A stretch of DNA of 64,000 nt, taken from contig NZ_CP121634.1 in the NCBI RefSeq assembly GCF_029714945.1, forward strand, positions 2,563,001 to 2,627,000. Reading direction: 5' to 3'. The translations under genes were made by a program, and so were the position numbers. This document shows positions 50,960-59,631 of the stretch, in pieces. Positions within the stretch are counted from its first letter, which is position 1, and each line of letters begins with the position of its first letter. Under the pieces are notes generated by a model that was not told where the DNA came from, did no database searches, and saw nothing but the letters and a program-made list of their open reading frames with translations. The stretch comes from Bradyrhizobium sp. CIAT3101. GTDB lineage: Bacteria > Pseudomonadota > Alphaproteobacteria > Rhizobiales > Xanthobacteraceae.

Positions 50960-51852
50960 GGTCTCCGGTTACAGGCATCGTCGTGCTGCTTGCGGCACTT
51001 CTGGTCGCGATTGTCGCCTACATGTCGCTGTTCACGGTGCAGCAGACCGAGCAGACCATCGTGCTGCAATTCGGCAAGCCGGTGGACGTCGTCACCGATC
51101 CCGGGCTGCACTTCAAGGCGCCCTGGAATTCCGTGATCAACATCGACAAGCGGATTCTCGACCTCGAGAATCCCTCGCAGGAGGTCATTGCCTCCGACCA
51201 GAAGCGGCTCGTGGTCGACGCCTTTGCGCGCTATCGCATCAAGGACGCGCTGCGCTTCTACCAGAGCGTGGGTTCGATCCAGGCGGCAAATCTCCAGCTC
51301 ACTTCGCTCTTGAACGCGGCACTGCGCCGCGTGCTCGGTGAGGTCAACTTCATCACCGTGGTGCGCGATGAACGCGAGAAGCTGATGGGGCGCATCCGCG
51401 AGCAGCTCGACAAGGAGGCCGACGGTTACGGCATCGAGGTCGTCGACGTCCGGATCCGTCGCGCCGATCTGCCCGAGCAGAACAGCCAGGCGGTCTACCA
51501 GCGCATGCAGACCGAGCGTCAGCGTGAAGCGGCCGAGTTCCGCGCGCAGGGTGGCCAGAAGGCACAGGAGATCCGCTCCAAGGCCGATCGCGAGGCAACC
51601 GTGATCATTGCCGAGGCCAACTCGCAGGCCGAGCAGACGCGCGGTGTCGGTGACGCCGAGCGTAACCGCCTGTTCGCCGAAGCCTATGGCAAGGATGCTG
51701 ACTTCTTTGCCTTCTACCGGTCGATGACGGCCTATGAAAACGGGCTGAAGAAGGACGACACCCGCTACCTGCTGCGGCCGGACTCGGATTTCTTCCGGTA
51801 TTTTGGTAACCCGTCCGGCAAGACGGCGACCGAGACGCCGGCGAAACCGTAA
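50956..51852 (+). CDS. hflC: FtsH protease activity modulator HflC
   Basis: 298 residues. An N-terminal membrane anchor (TGIVVLLAALLVAIVAYMSL) and a SPFH domain (FTVQQTEQTIVLQFGKPVDV), followed by a helical part with QAVYQRMQTERQREAAEFRA. Partner of HflK in the FtsH-regulating complex. Translationally coupled to hflK. The Deg protease gene follows after a hairpin. Confidence 0.97.
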   Translation: MRSPVTGIVVLLAALLVAIVAYMSLFTVQQTEQTIVLQFGKPVDVVTDPGLHFKAPWNSVINIDKRILDLENPSQEVIASDQKRLVVDAFARYRIKDALRFYQSVGSIQAANLQLTSLLNAALRRVLGEVNFITVVRDEREKLMGRIREQLDKEADGYGIEVVDVRIRRADLPEQNSQAVYQRMQTERQREAAEFRAQGGQKAQEIRSKADREATVIIAEANSQAEQTRGVGDAERNRLFAEAYGKDADFFAFYRSMTAYENGLKKDDTRYLLRPDSDFFRYFGNPSGKTATETPAKP

Positions 51853-51859
51853 GCTAGAC

Positions 51860-51884
51860 AAGGGCGGCAGGTTTGGCCGCCCTT
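51860..51884 (+). terminator. Hairpin between hflC and the Deg protease gene
   Basis: Perfect 9-base arms AAGGGCGGC (51860-51868) and GCCGCCCTT (51876-51884). No T run follows, so it may only attenuate or stabilise the RNA. Confidence 0.4.
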
Positions 51885-51923
51885 CGTCCAGACAAGAACA
51901 GCACCACGGGAGGTTCCAATCCG

Positions 51924-53249
51924 ATGAGGTCCATTGCGTTCGCCGACTTCCTGCCGCAACTGCCGCCCGGCTCGCCCTTCGAGGAATTCTTTGACGATTT
52001 CTTCAAGAACCGCAAAGGCCCCGGCGGCGGCAGCAAGGGCGGCGATAACGGCGGCGGCCCGCCGCGCAAGGCCAACTCGCTCGGCAGCGGCTTCATCATC
52101 GACACCTCCGGCGTCGTCGTGACCAACAACCACGTCATCGCCGATGCCGATGAGATCAACGTCATTCTCAACGACGGCACCAAGATCAAGGCTGAGCTCG
52201 TCGGTGTCGATAAGAAGACCGACCTCGCAGTCTTGAAGTTCAAGCCGCCGAAGCCGCTGGTTGCCGTGAAGTTCGGCGACTCCGACAAGCTGCGCCTGGG
52301 TGACTGGGTGGTTGCGATCGGCAACCCCTTCAGCCTCGGCGGCACCGTGACTGCGGGCATCGTCTCGGCCAAGAACCGCGACATCTCCTCGGGGCCCTAT
52401 GACAGCTACATTCAGACCGACGCCGCCATCAATCGCGGCAATTCCGGCGGCCCGCTGTTCAACCTCGAAGGCGACGTCATCGGCGTCAACACCCTGATCA
52501 TCTCGCCCTCCGGCGGCTCGATCGGCATCGGCTTCGCCGTGCCGTCGAAGACGGTCGCGGGCGTCGTGGATCAGCTCCGCCAGTTCGGCGAATTGCGCCG
52601 CGGCTGGCTTGGCGTGCGCATCCAGAGCGTCACCGACGAGATCGCCGAGAGCCTCAACATCAAGCCGGCGCGCGGCGCGCTGGTGGCCGGCGTTGACGAC
52701 AAGGGCCCGGCCAAGCCGGCCGGCATCGAGCCCGGTGACGTCGTCGTCAAGTTCGACGGCAAGGACGTCAAGGACCCGAAGGACCTGTCTCGCGTCGTCG
52801 CAGACACCGCGGTCGGCAAGGAGGTCGACGTCATCATCATCCGCAAGGGCGAGGAGCAGACCAAGAAGGTCACGCTCGGCCGCCTGCAGGATCCGGACAA
52901 GGTGCAGGCCGCGGTGAAGACCGACGAGCCGCCGCCGGAGAAGCCGGTGACGCAGAAGGCGCTCGGCCTCGATCTCGCCGTGCTGAGCAAGGATCTGCGC
53001 ACGCGCTACAAGATCAAGGACACCGTCAAGGGCGTGGTCGTCACCAATGTCGACGCCAATTCGGATGCCGCGGAGAAGCGGCTCTCCGCCGGCGACGTCA
53101 TCGTCGAAGTCGCGCAGGAAGCGGTCGCGAGCGGCGCCGACATCCAGAAGCGGGTCGACCAGCTCAAGAAAGACGGCAAGAAGTCTGTGCTGCTGCTGGT
53201 CTCGAACGGCGACGGCGAGCTGCGGTTCGTGGCGCTGAGCGTGCAGTAA
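51924..53249 (+). CDS. Deg/Do-type serine protease lacking the N-terminal segment
   Basis: 441 residues from ATG 51924 (MRSIAFADFLPQLPPGSPFE), with GGGAGG about 9 bases upstream. The trypsin-like domain has the complete triad: His70 in TNNHVIADADE, Asp100 in KTDLAVLKF and Ser174 in NRGNSGGPLFN. Two PDZ domains follow (LRRGWLGVRIQSVTDEIAES and ALGLDLAVLSKDLRTRYKIK). Normal Deg proteases begin with a signal peptide and the first strand of the protease fold (FADLVEKVxPAVVxI type). Both are missing, and an in-frame stop at 51855 shows no coding room upstream. Compared with E. coli DegP, the triad is about 60 residues closer to the start. It either lost export or is a truncated allele. Confidence 0.85.
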   Translation: MRSIAFADFLPQLPPGSPFEEFFDDFFKNRKGPGGGSKGGDNGGGPPRKANSLGSGFIIDTSGVVVTNNHVIADADEINVILNDGTKIKAELVGVDKKTDLAVLKFKPPKPLVAVKFGDSDKLRLGDWVVAIGNPFSLGGTVTAGIVSAKNRDISSGPYDSYIQTDAAINRGNSGGPLFNLEGDVIGVNTLIISPSGGSIGIGFAVPSKTVAGVVDQLRQFGELRRGWLGVRIQSVTDEIAESLNIKPARGALVAGVDDKGPAKPAGIEPGDVVVKFDGKDVKDPKDLSRVVADTAVGKEVDVIIIRKGEEQTKKVTLGRLQDPDKVQAAVKTDEPPPEKPVTQKALGLDLAVLSKDLRTRYKIKDTVKGVVVTNVDANSDAAEKRLSAGDVIVEVAQEAVASGADIQKRVDQLKKDGKKSVLLLVSNGDGELRFVALSVQ

Positions 53250-53264
53250 GGGACGCACAGTCCT

Positions 53265-53354
53265 GTAGGGTGGGCAAAGCGAAGCGTGCCCACCAATCTT
53301 TCTGCCGTAGTAAGAGATGGTGGGCACGGCGCGATGCGCCTTTGCCCACCCTAC
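53265..53354. repeat. Long palindromic repeat, 'gggtgggcaaagcgaagcg' family, copy 2
   Basis: Perfect 15-base arms GTAGGGTGGGCAAAG (53265-53279) and CTTTGCCCACCCTAC (53340-53354), with inner GCGTGCCCACCA / TGGTGGGCACGGCGC pairs. It fills the gap between the convergent Deg protease and serB genes and may end both transcripts. Related to 25697-25782. Confidence 0.93.
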
Positions 53355-53377
53355 GGCCGCGGGGGCGCAGCTAGAGA

Positions 53378-54283
53378 TTACGCCTCAACAAATTCGTCCC
53401 GCCGATAGCCCTGCGCATACAGCAGTGCGGTGAGGTCGCCGTGGTCGATCCGCGCAGCCGCGGCAGCGGCCACTGCCGGCTTGGCGTGATACGCCACGCC
53501 CAGTCCGGCGGCCTGGATCATCGCGAGATCATTGGCGCCGTCGCCGACGACGACCGAGTCGATGTCGTCGAGATCGAACGACTCCATCAAATCCACCAGA
53601 GTCGCCAGCTTGGCGGCGCGACCCAGAATCGGCTCCTTCACTTCGCCGGTGAACTTGCCGTCGCGTACGACGAGCTCGTTGGCGCGGTTCTCCTGGAAAC
53701 CGATTTTTGCGGCGATCGCGCTGGTGAACAGGGTGAAGCCGCCGGAGACGAGGCAGGTATAGGCGCCGTTGGCGCGCATGGTCGCGACCAGCTCGCGGCC
53801 ACCCGGGGTCAGCGTGATGCGCTTGGCCAGCACCTCGTCGACGACGCTGGCCGGGAGATCCTTCAGCAGCGCGACGCGCTCGCGCAGTGCCGGTTCGAAC
53901 TCGATCTCGCCGCGCATCGCGCGTTCGGTGATGGCGGCGACGTGGGCCTTCATCCCGACGAGATCGGCGAGCTCGTCGATGCATTCCTGGCCGATCATGG
54001 TCGAATCCATGTCGGCGAGAAAAAGCTTCTTGCGCCGGACGCCGGCAGGCTGCACCACGATGTCGATGGGCAGATCGCCGCGAAGCTCGCGCAATCGCTC
54101 TTCGATGGCGTGACGGTCGGCTTCGAGGTTACTGTCGGCGCCGAAGGGAATGTCGACCGCAACCCCGTCGAACAGCCAGTGCGCGGGGGCCGCTTGCGGC
54201 AGCACGGCGCGGGCGCCGTCGACAATGGTCGAGTCGAGGGCGGGATTGGCGGGATTGCAGATCAGCGTGGCGACGAGGGACAT
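53378..54283 (-). CDS. serB: Phosphoserine phosphatase
   Basis: 301 residues. HAD-type hydrolase for the last step of serine synthesis. The nucleophile Asp91 and Asp93 lie in [16 protein letters not shown] is the second motif, and GDGANDLAM near 245 the metal-binding end. An N-terminal ACT-like region of about 80 residues is as in E. coli SerB. The start is only 11 bases from the divergent miaA start. Cytoplasmic, Mg-dependent. Confidence 0.96.
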   Translation of the reverse strand: MSLVATLICNPANPALDSTIVDGARAVLPQAAPAHWLFDGVAVDIPFGADSNLEADRHAIEERLRELRGDLPIDIVVQPAGVRRKKLFLADMDSTMIGQECIDELADLVGMKAHVAAITERAMRGEIEFEPALRERVALLKDLPASVVDEVLAKRITLTPGGRELVATMRANGAYTCLVSGGFTLFTSAIAAKIGFQENRANELVVRDGKFTGEVKEPILGRAAKLATLVDLMESFDLDDIDSVVVGDGANDLAMIQAAGLGVAYHAKPAVAAAAAARIDHGDLTALLYAQGYRRDEFVEA

Positions 54284-54294
54284 TTGAGGTTTTC

Positions 54295-55236
54295 GTGAGC
54301 GAGAGGCATTCGAGCAAGGCCGTGCTTATCGCAGGCCCGACCGCCAGCGGCAAGTCGGCCCTGGCGCTCGAGCTTGCGCTGAACACGGGCGGAATCGTGA
54401 TCAATGCCGATTCCATGCAGGTCTATCGCGACCTCCGCGTCATCACTGCGCGTCCCACGCAGGATGAGGAGGCGCGTGTTCCGCATCGCCTCTATGGCCA
54501 TGTCGATGCGGCCGTGAATTTCTCCGCCGGCGCCTGGGTGGTTGACGCCGCGAAGATGCTGGAAGAGGCGAAAGACGAGGGCCGCCTGCCGATCTTCATC
54601 GGCGGCACCGGGCTGTATTTCAAGGCTTTGACGGCGGGTCTCTCGGTGGTGCCGCCGATCCCTGCGGAAATACGTGAGGACGTACGTGCCCGGCTGGAGC
54701 GCAACGGCGTGGAGGCCCTGCATGCGGAACTCGCGCGTCGCGATTCCCGCGCCGCCGATCGACTGAATCTCCGCGACAGGACGCGGATCGCACGTGCGCT
54801 TGAAGTGGTCGAGGCGACCGGTCGTTCGCTGCTCGACTGGCATCATGAGGGCGAGCCACCGCTGTTGCCCAAGGATCGTTTTCGCGCGGTGTTTCTCGCG
54901 CCCGAGCGCGACGAGCTCTATGCCCGGATCGATGCCCGGTTCGACGCCATGCTGGGCGCCGGTGCCCTGACAGAGGTGGAGCGGCTCGCGGCCCGCGGCC
55001 TCGATCCGCTGCTGCCGGCCATGAAGGCGCACGGTGTGCCGGCCCTGACCCGGCATCTGCGCGGTGAGCTCAGCCTGGAGGAGGCCGCCACAATCGGCCG
55101 GGCCGACACCCGCCACTACGCCAAGCGGCAATTCACCTGGTTTCGGCATCAATTGCCGGAATTCGAGTGGGTGAAGCCTGGGGCGGCAAGGGGGTGGCTG
55201 GCGGATGCCGCCCACGCGGTCCGGGATCCCGGTTGA
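54295..55236 (+). CDS. miaA: tRNA dimethylallyltransferase
   Basis: 313 residues from a GTG start. It adds dimethylallyl to A37 of tRNAs reading UNN codons. P-loop [16 protein letters not shown] (about 12-27), then [20 protein letters not shown] and the [20 protein letters not shown] region. [20 protein letters not shown] is conserved near the end. Divergent from serB with overlapping control regions; the likely ribosome site GAGG lies inside the serB 5' end. The ilvBN leader begins shortly downstream. Confidence 0.96.
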   Translation: MSERHSSKAVLIAGPTASGKSALALELALNTGGIVINADSMQVYRDLRVITARPTQDEEARVPHRLYGHVDAAVNFSAGAWVVDAAKMLEEAKDEGRLPIFIGGTGLYFKALTAGLSVVPPIPAEIREDVRARLERNGVEALHAELARRDSRAADRLNLRDRTRIARALEVVEATGRSLLDWHHEGEPPLLPKDRFRAVFLAPERDELYARIDARFDAMLGAGALTEVERLAARGLDPLLPAMKAHGVPALTRHLRGELSLEEAATIGRADTRHYAKRQFTWFRHQLPEFEWVKPGAARGWLADAAHAVRDPG

Positions 55237-55390
55237 CGTGCTTTTGTGCTCGGGTTCCCGCATTTACCTCTCGCCGAACTACGGGAACACCGCTACACTG
55301 CCAAAATCGCGCGGGAATGGCCGCTTTGCCTTGACATCGGGGCTTTGGTCGTTATGTTTCGCGCAACCTTTGGGAAGCCGAGCGCCTGCC

Positions 55391-55456
55391 ATGCGTAACA
55401 TTATTACCAAACTCCTTATCGCCGTCGTACCCAGGCACACCGCCGGGGGTGGCTAG
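55391..55456 (+). CDS. ilvB leader peptide
   Basis: A 21-codon frame: MRNIITKLLIAVVPRHTAGG and G, then TAG. Seven of its residues 4-13 are Ile, Leu or Val in a row of control codons (I, I, L, L, I, V, V). It lies between miaA and ilvB and is followed at once by a stable hairpin and a terminator. This is the layout of transcription attenuation by branched-chain aminoacyl-tRNA supply. It has no strong ribosome site by eye, a weak point. Confidence 0.8.
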   Translation: MRNIITKLLIAVVPRHTAGGG

Positions 55457-55483
55457 CTGCCATCCACATGACAGGCGGTGTGC
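55435..55483 (+). promoter_or_regulatory. Leader hairpin of the ilvB attenuator
   Basis: Perfect 10-base arms GCACACCGCC (55435-55444) and GGCGGTGTGC (55474-55483). The left arm lies just after the Ile/Leu/Val codons, so a stalled or moving ribosome would decide whether it forms. The right arm abuts the terminator stem. Confidence 0.7.
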
Positions 55484-55508
55484 AGGGTCCCTCTTCGGGG
55501 CCTTTTTT
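55484..55508 (+). terminator. Attenuator terminator before ilvB
   Basis: AGGGTCCC (55484-55491) pairs with GGGGCCT (55497-55503) with one bulge, and a TTTTTT run ends at 55508. It lies 58 bases before ilvB. Confidence 0.85.
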
Positions 55509-55565
55509 ATTTCCCGAACCCGACACGAACGAAGCCGCTGACAACAGCGCATCCGGAGCAAGCCA

Positions 55566-57341
55566 ATGACCGACAAGAGCCACGATCCGAACCAGATGAC
55601 CGGCGCCGCGATGATCGTCCGCGCGCTCATCGATCACGGCGTGACCGACATTTTCGGCTATCCCGGCGGCGCGGTGCTTCCGATCTACGACGAGATCTTC
55701 CAGCAGAGCGAAGTCCAGCACATCCTGGTTCGCCACGAGCAGGGCGCGGGCCACGCGGCCGAGGGCTACGCGCGCTCGACCGGCAAGCCGGGCGTTGCGC
55801 TGGTGACCTCCGGCCCCGGCGCCACCAACATGGTGACGCCGCTGACCGACGCGCTGATGGACTCGATCCCGCTGGTCTGCATCTCCGGCCAGGTGCCGAC
55901 GCATCTGATCGGCAACGACGCGTTCCAGGAATGCGACACGGTCGGCATCACGCGTCCCTGCACCAAGCACAATTGGCTGGTGCGCGACGTCAACGATCTC
56001 GCCAAAGTCCTGCACGAGGCGTTCTACGTTGCGACCACGGGCCGTCCGGGCCCGGTGCTGGTCGACGTTCCCAAGGACGTGCAGTTCGCGACCGGCACCT
56101 ATCATCCGCCGCGCAAGTCCGACGTGCACCGCTCTTACGCGCCCCGCGTGAAGGGCGATGCGACGCAGATCCGCAAGGCCGTGTCGCTGCTCGCCGGCGC
56201 CAAGCGCCCGGTGATCTACAGCGGCGGCGGCGTCATCAATTCCGGTCCTGAGGCGACCAAGCTCTTGCGCGAGCTGGTCGAGGTCACGGGCTTCCCGATC
56301 ACCTCCACGCTGATGGGCCTGGGTGCGTATCCGGCATCGGGCAAGAACTGGCTTGGCATGCTCGGCATGCACGGCACCTACGAAGCCAACATGACCATGC
56401 ATGATTGCGACGTCATGCTGTGCGTCGGCGCGCGCTTCGACGACCGCATCACCGGCCGCGTCGATGCGTTCTCGCCGAACTCGAAGAAGATCCACATCGA
56501 CATCGACCCGTCCTCGATCAACAAGAACATCCGCGTCGATGTCCCGATCATCGGCGATTGCGGCAACATCCTCGGCGACATCCTCCAGGTGTTCAAGGCC
56601 GAGGCGAAGAAGCCCGACATCAAGACCTGGTGGCAGCAGATCGCGCAGTGGCGCGCCCGCAACTCGCTCTATTACAAGAAGAGCAACGACATCATCCTGC
56701 CGCAGCACGCGATCCAGAGCCTGTTCGAGGCGACGCGCGGCAAGGACACCTACATCACGACCGAAGTCGGTCAGCACCAGATGTGGGCGGCGCAGTTCTA
56801 CGGCTTCGAGGAGCCGCATCGCTGGATGACGTCGGGCGGTCTCGGCACCATGGGCTACGGCCTGCCCGCGGCGATCGGCGTGCAGGTCGCGCATCCCGAC
56901 AGCCTTGTCATCGACATCGCGGGCGACGCCTCGGTGCAGATGACGATGCAGGAGATGTCGACGGCGGTTCAGTACGAGCTGCCGATCAAGATCTTCATCC
57001 TGAACAACCAGTACATGGGCATGGTGCGGCAGTGGCAGCAATTGCTCCACGGCAACCGGTTGTCGCATTCCTACTCGGAGGCGCTGCCGGATTTCGTCAA
57101 GCTCGCGGAGGCCTATGGCGGCGTCGGTCTCCAGGTCACCAAGCCTGCCGATCTCGAAGGCGCCATCAAGGAGATGATCTCGGTGAAGCGCCCGGTGCTG
57201 TTCGACTGCCGTGTTGCGGCGCTGGAGAACTGCTTCCCGATGATTCCCTCCGGCAAGGCGCATAACGAGATGCTGTTGCCCGAGCAGGCCAACGATGAAG
57301 CCACCGCCAAGGCCTTCGCCGGCGGCAAGGCGCTGGTGTGA
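55566..57341 (+). CDS. ilvB: Acetohydroxyacid (acetolactate) synthase large subunit
   Basis: 591 residues. It condenses two pyruvates, or pyruvate with 2-oxobutyrate, in valine/leucine and isoleucine synthesis. TPP-dependent: the activating Glu58 is in VRHEQGAGHAAEGYAR. The TPP-binding GDA..NN motif is at GDASVQM (near 460) through ILNNQYMGMV. FAD region present. GGAG lies 8 bases before the ATG. Preceded by the attenuator and followed 4 bases later by a threonine dehydratase-like gene, then the small subunit. Confidence 0.97.
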   Translation: MTDKSHDPNQMTGAAMIVRALIDHGVTDIFGYPGGAVLPIYDEIFQQSEVQHILVRHEQGAGHAAEGYARSTGKPGVALVTSGPGATNMVTPLTDALMDSIPLVCISGQVPTHLIGNDAFQECDTVGITRPCTKHNWLVRDVNDLAKVLHEAFYVATTGRPGPVLVDVPKDVQFATGTYHPPRKSDVHRSYAPRVKGDATQIRKAVSLLAGAKRPVIYSGGGVINSGPEATKLLRELVEVTGFPITSTLMGLGAYPASGKNWLGMLGMHGTYEANMTMHDCDVMLCVGARFDDRITGRVDAFSPNSKKIHIDIDPSSINKNIRVDVPIIGDCGNILGDILQVFKAEAKKPDIKTWWQQIAQWRARNSLYYKKSNDIILPQHAIQSLFEATRGKDTYITTEVGQHQMWAAQFYGFEEPHRWMTSGGLGTMGYGLPAAIGVQVAHPDSLVIDIAGDASVQMTMQEMSTAVQYELPIKIFILNNQYMGMVRQWQQLLHGNRLSHSYSEALPDFVKLAEAYGGVGLQVTKPADLEGAIKEMISVKRPVLFDCRVAALENCFPMIPSGKAHNEMLLPEQANDEATAKAFAGGKALV

Positions 57342-57345
57342 GGCC

Positions 57346-58317
57346 ATGTTCGACCTGACGGAGCTCGAGCGAGCACATGCGATCGTGGGGCAGGCGGTGC
57401 CGGCAACGCCGGCGCGCGCCTGGCCCTTGCTCGCTGGGCGGCTCGGTACCGAGGTCGTGGTCAAGCACGAGAACCACACGCCGATCGGCGCCTTCAAGGT
57501 GCGCGGCGGGCTCGTCTATCTCGACCGTCTCAAGCGTGAGCGGCCGAACACGCCCGGCATCATTTCGGCGACGCGCGGCAATCACGGCCAGAGCCTGGCC
57601 TTTGCCGCGAGCCGTCACGGCGTGCCGGCGGTCATCTACGTGCCGCGCGGCAATTCGGTCGAGAAGAACCGCGCGATGAAGGCCTTTGGCGCCGAGCTGG
57701 TCGAGCACGGCGAGGACTTTCAGGCCGCGCGCGAGGAGGCCGAGCGGCGCGCGCAGTTTGCCGGGCTCCATATGGTGCCGTCATTCCACCCGGACCTCGT
57801 GCTGGGCGTTGCGACCTATGCGCTCGAGCTGTTCCGGTCCGCATCCGATCTCGACGTTCTCTACGTGCCGATCGGGCAGGGCTCCGGCATCTGCGGCTGC
57901 ATCATGGCGCGTGACCTGCTTGGCCTGAAGACGGAAATCGTCGGTGTGCAGTCGACGGAAGCGCCGTCCTACGCACTCTCATTCGCCGCCGGCAAGATCG
58001 TGACCACTGAGACGGCGAATACGCTCGCCGACGGCATGGCGACGCGTATCCCCGACGAAGATGCGCTCGCGCTGATCCGCAAGGGGGCCTCACGCATCGT
58101 AGAGGTCTCGGACGACGAGGTCGCCGCCGCGATCCGCGCCTACTGGACCGATACACACAATCTCGCCGAAGGCGCCGGTGCTGCCGCGCTCGCCGCGGCG
58201 CTGCAGGAAAAGAGCAAGCTGAAGGGCAAGCGCGTCGGTCTCGTGCTGTCCGGCGGCAATATCGATTTCGATCTGTTCCGCCGTTGGGTCGGGACGGACG
58301 CGCCAGCGATGGCGTGA
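57346..58317 (+). CDS. Threonine/serine dehydratase-like PLP enzyme
   Basis: 323 residues. PLP fold type II. The Schiff-base lysine is in HENHTPIGAFKVRGGLVY (about Lys51), TRGNHGQSLAFAASR is the substrate-binding loop, and GQGSGICGCI binds the phosphate. It lacks the C-terminal ACT regulatory domain of biosynthetic IlvA, so it is a short, probably non-allosteric dehydratase that makes 2-oxobutyrate from threonine. It sits between ilvB and ilvN with 4 and 23 base gaps, so it is part of the operon. Serine or threo-3-hydroxyaspartate are alternative substrates. Confidence 0.85.
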   Translation: MFDLTELERAHAIVGQAVPATPARAWPLLAGRLGTEVVVKHENHTPIGAFKVRGGLVYLDRLKRERPNTPGIISATRGNHGQSLAFAASRHGVPAVIYVPRGNSVEKNRAMKAFGAELVEHGEDFQAAREEAERRAQFAGLHMVPSFHPDLVLGVATYALELFRSASDLDVLYVPIGQGSGICGCIMARDLLGLKTEIVGVQSTEAPSYALSFAAGKIVTTETANTLADGMATRIPDEDALALIRKGASRIVEVSDDEVAAAIRAYWTDTHNLAEGAGAAALAAALQEKSKLKGKRVGLVLSGGNIDFDLFRRWVGTDAPAMA

Positions 58318-58340
58318 GGAAGAGACAAGAGGGGACGACA

Positions 58341-58883
58341 ATGAACCAGCCCGCATCCGCCTACTTCATCGAAGACCGCCATGATCCCAACGAGACGCAC
58401 ACGCTTGCAGTGCTCGTGCAGAACGAGCCCGGCGTGCTCGCCCGTGTCATCGGCCTGTTCTCCGGCCGCGGCTACAACATCGAGAGCCTCACGGTCTCGG
58501 AGACTGAAGCGCAGAAGCATCTGTCGCGGATCACCATCGTCACCACGGGCACGCCGATGGTGATCCAGCAGATCAAGCACCAGCTCGATCGCATGATCCC
58601 GGTCTACCAGGTCGTCGACATGACCCAGACCAAGCGCTCGATCGAACGGGAGCTTGCGATGGTGAAGGTGCGCGGGCAGGGCGAGCACCGCGTCGAGGCG
58701 CTGCGGCTGGCGGACGCGTTCCGCGCCCGCGTGATCGACGCCACCACCGAGAGCTTTGTGTTCGAGATCACAGGCAATACCGACAAGATCAACCAGTTTA
58801 TCGACCTGATGCGCCCGCTCGGCCTTGTCGAGGTGTCGCGCACCGGCGTTGCCGCGATCGGCCGCGGGCCCGAAGGGATGTGA
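58341..58883 (+). CDS. ilvN: Acetolactate synthase small subunit
   Basis: 180 residues. The regulatory subunit that makes the synthase sensitive to valine. The ACT domain opens HTLAVLVQNEPGVLARVIGL and continues with SGRGYNIESLTVSETEAQKH. The C-terminal ALS_ss_C domain (RSIERELAMVKVRGQGEHRV) completes the usual length. Partner of IlvB. The methyltransferase gene follows after 3 bases. Confidence 0.97.
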   Translation: MNQPASAYFIEDRHDPNETHTLAVLVQNEPGVLARVIGLFSGRGYNIESLTVSETEAQKHLSRITIVTTGTPMVIQQIKHQLDRMIPVYQVVDMTQTKRSIERELAMVKVRGQGEHRVEALRLADAFRARVIDATTESFVFEITGNTDKINQFIDLMRPLGLVEVSRTGVAAIGRGPEGM

Positions 58884-58886
58884 ACC

Positions 58887-59582
58887 ATGCTGGCGCGCGA
58901 CTGGTACTATAACGAGCGGAACCGGATGGGCATCGAGCCCGCGGTAGCGTCGATCTACGACGCCCACGACGATGCCGATCTGCGGGCGCGCGCCGCACTG
59001 AAAATGCTGGGAGTTCAGCGCGGCTGGCGAATCGCCGACATCGGCTGCGGCAATGGCGTGCTCGCCACCGAAGCGGCGCTGATGGGCGCCGAGGTTGACG
59101 CCATCGACATCTCGCCGGCGATGCTGGCGCTGGCCGAGATCTATGCCCGCGACCGCAAGGCGCCCGTGCGGACGCAGTCCGCCGGCCTGCTCAGCTTTGC
59201 CTACCGGCCGGAATCCTACGATTTGATCGTCAGCGAGTTCACGCTGCATCACCTGCCCGACTTCTGGAAGGTCGTGGCGATGTCGCGGATCTTTCGCGCT
59301 TTGAAGCCCGGCGCGAGCTTCTACCTGCGCGACATCGTCTACGCCTCGATGCCCGATGCCGTCGAGCGCAATGTCGAGGAGTGGGCCGACTACCAAATCA
59401 AGAACCATGATTTCTCGCGCGAGGGCGTGGTGACGCATATGCGCGACGAATATTCCACCTTCGGCTGGGTGATGGAGCGGATGCTGACCGACGTCGGTTT
59501 CACGCTGGTCTCGGCCGACTATCACGCACCGATGCACGGCACTTATCTCCTCCGCAAACCCAAAGCCGGCGAGCAAGGCTAG
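58887..59582 (+). CDS. Class I SAM-dependent methyltransferase
   Basis: 231 residues. Motif I IADIGCGNGVLATEA is at about 49-63, followed by AEVDAIDISPAMLALAEIYA and LIVSEFTLHHLPDFWKVVAM. A UbiE-like methyltransferase (Methyltransf_11/25 type). No clear acceptor. Immediate neighbour of ilvN in the same direction, so possibly cotranscribed. Confidence 0.88.
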   Translation: MLARDWYYNERNRMGIEPAVASIYDAHDDADLRARAALKMLGVQRGWRIADIGCGNGVLATEAALMGAEVDAIDISPAMLALAEIYARDRKAPVRTQSAGLLSFAYRPESYDLIVSEFTLHHLPDFWKVVAMSRIFRALKPGASFYLRDIVYASMPDAVERNVEEWADYQIKNHDFSREGVVTHMRDEYSTFGWVMERMLTDVGFTLVSADYHAPMHGTYLLRKPKAGEQG

Positions 59583-59631
59583 ACCAGAAGAACAAGCAGG
59601 GCTGCACGACAGGGCAGAACCGGAAACAACA

